7,078 bases of DNA from Candidatus Nanopelagicales bacterium (GTDB taxonomy: Bacteria > Actinomycetota > Actinomycetes > S36-B12 > UBA10799), in the NCBI GenBank assembly GCA_030699055.1, contig JAUYKX010000335.1, forward strand, positions 1 through 7,078, given 5' to 3'. Positions within the stretch are counted from its first letter, which is position 1, and each line of letters begins with the position of its first letter. Below are positions 5,983 through 7,078 of the stretch, piece after piece. The position numbers were made by a program, and so were the translations under genes. The notes under the pieces are model-generated. The model made no database searches. It had not been told where the DNA came from and saw only the letters and a list, made by a program, of their open reading frames with translations.

Positions 5983-5988
5983 TTGCCC

Positions 5989-7078
5989 ATGACCCCTGGC
6001 GAACTCGCGATGCTGATCCGTGCCGTGATCGAAGAGGCCGCCGAAGCCGGATTGCTGCCGCTCAGCGTTGACCAAGTCCCGGCCGAAATCACAATCGAGC
6101 GCCCGAAGAGTCCCGAGCACGGTGACTATGCGACCAACATCGCTATGCGACTGGCCCGCCCGACTGGCTGGCCACCCCGGCAAGTGGCGGGTGTGGTCGC
6201 TGACGCACTCGCCAAGCGCTCGGGGATTTCCTCGGTCGACGTGGCGGGCCCGGGATTCATCAACATCCGGATTGAAGCAGCGGCGGCGGGCCGTCTGGCG
6301 GCGCAGATCGTCAGGCAAGCGGATCGGTACGGCCGGACCCAAGCCCTGGCCGGACAAAAGATCAATGTGGAGTTCATCTCGGCCAATCCCACCGGTCCGC
6401 TGCACTTGGGGCATACCCGGTGGGCCGCCGTCGGCGATGCGATAGCCGCTGTACTGGATGCCGCTGGGGCCGAGGTTGTCCGGGAGTTTTACGTGAACGA
6501 CCGGGGGATTCAGATGCAACGGTTCGGTGAGTCGCTGGCGGCAGTCGCCCACGGTCAACCGCCGCCTGCGGACGGCTACCACGGGGGCTATGTGGTCGAT
6601 CTGGCGGCGGAGATCGTCGCGCTCGATCCGAGCTTGCTGGAACTGAGCGGCGAGGAGGCCGCCGAGGCATTCCGTGAGATCGGATACCAGCGGCAACTCC
6701 AACAGCAGAGGGTGGTGCTCGATCTTTTCGGTACGCACTTCGACGCCTGGGTCTCTGAACGAGAACTCCACGAAAGCGGCGGAGTCAAACAAGCCCTCAA
6801 GACACTCAAGAAGCAGAGCCATGTTTTTCGCCGTGACGGCGCCACCTGGCTGCGGACCACTGACTTCGGTGACGACAAGGACCGGGTGCTGGTCAAGGCT
6901 GACGGTGAACTGACTTACTTCGCCTCCGACTGCGCTTATTACCTGGACAAGCGGCGTCGTGGTTTCGATGTCGCGATCTACCTACTCGGAGCCGACCATC
7001 ACGGCTACGTCAATCGGCTCAAGGCGGTCGCCGCCTGCGCGGGCGATGACCCGGACCGGAACATCGAGGTCCTGATCG
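5989..7078 (+). CDS. argS: Arginyl-tRNA synthetase, N-terminal part (runs off window)
   Basis: The frame is open from the ATG at 5989 to the window end, giving 363 codons of an enzyme that normally has about 550-580. It charges tRNA-Arg with arginine using ATP in the cytoplasm. Residues about 5-97 form the N-terminal additional domain that contacts the tRNA D-loop, with the signature RPKSPEHGDYATNIAMRLA (38-56). The class I catalytic domain follows, with VEFISANPTGPLHLGH (127-142) containing the HIGH-type motif HLGH at 139-142, then FYVNDRGIQMQRFG. GADHHGYVNRLKA near the window end is also characteristic of ArgRS. The KMSK-like loop and the anticodon-binding domain lie outside the window. The start is the first Met of a typical N-terminus (MTPGELAMLIRAVIEEA). 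No Shine-Dalgarno is visible, and a -10-like box lies 6 bases upstream. It is divergent from its cognate tRNA-Arg(CCG). Confidence 0.97.
   Translation, partial: MTPGELAMLIRAVIEEAAEAGLLPLSVDQVPAEITIERPKSPEHGDYATNIAMRLARPTGWPPRQVAGVVADALAKRSGISSVDVAGPGFINIRIEAAAAGRLAAQIVRQADRYGRTQALAGQKINVEFISANPTGPLHLGHTRWAAVGDAIAAVLDAAGAEVVREFYVNDRGIQMQRFGESLAAVAHGQPPPADGYHGGYVVDLAAEIVALDPSLLELSGEEAAEAFREIGYQRQLQQQRVVLDLFGTHFDAWVSERELHESGGVKQALKTLKKQSHVFRRDGATWLRTTDFGDDKDRVLVKADGELTYFASDCAYYLDKRRRGFDVAIYLLGADHHGYVNRLKAVAACAGDDPDRNIEVLI

Overview
The window is chromosomal DNA from a high-GC Gram-positive bacterium (Actinomycetota). This is supported by strong G/C bias at third codon positions, the actinobacterial families DUF2804 and DUF2510/SHOCT, two lipoproteins with classic lipoboxes, and several starts with little or no Shine-Dalgarno sequence. 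I cannot name the genus. No insertion sequence, integrase, phage gene, CRISPR array or attachment site is visible. The region reads as ordinary core/accessory chromosome.

Layout, left to right. (1) 1-792 (+): the C-terminal 264 codons of a DUF2804 protein whose start lies outside the window. (2) 834-1733 (+): a soluble three-module protein with DUF2510, a proline-rich linker, a PH-like domain and a C-terminal SHOCT helix pair. It is convergent, across 29 bp, with (3) 1763-3040 (-): a 12-helix MFS transporter with an FLVCR-like N-terminal half. (4) 3083-3700 (-): a 2H phosphoesterase (2'-5' RNA ligase-like), 42 bp upstream of the transporter on the same strand, so the two may share a transcript. 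(5) 3848-4396 (+): a small lipoprotein with a Ser/Thr/Pro-rich tether and a beta-rich, Ig-like C-terminus, divergent from (4). (6) 4449-5657 (-): a lipoprotein alpha/beta hydrolase of the tripeptidyl-aminopeptidase/SlpD-SlpE type, convergent with (5). It appears damaged: an internal stretch reads better in another frame, and the C-terminal end with the catalytic His is missing. (7) 5761-5832 (-): tRNA-Arg(CCG). (8) 5989-7078 (+): the first 363 codons of argS, arginyl-tRNA synthetase, running off the window.

The clearest functional pairing is argS beside tRNA-Arg(CCG), divergent across 156 bp. The two lipoproteins, (5) and (6), would both sit on the outer face of the membrane, but adjacency alone does not show that they work together. 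I do not see convincing evidence for a new multi-gene system. The best leads are the frame-disrupted, truncated hydrolase, the inverted repeat over the putative argS -10 box, and the 2H phosphoesterase/transporter pair.
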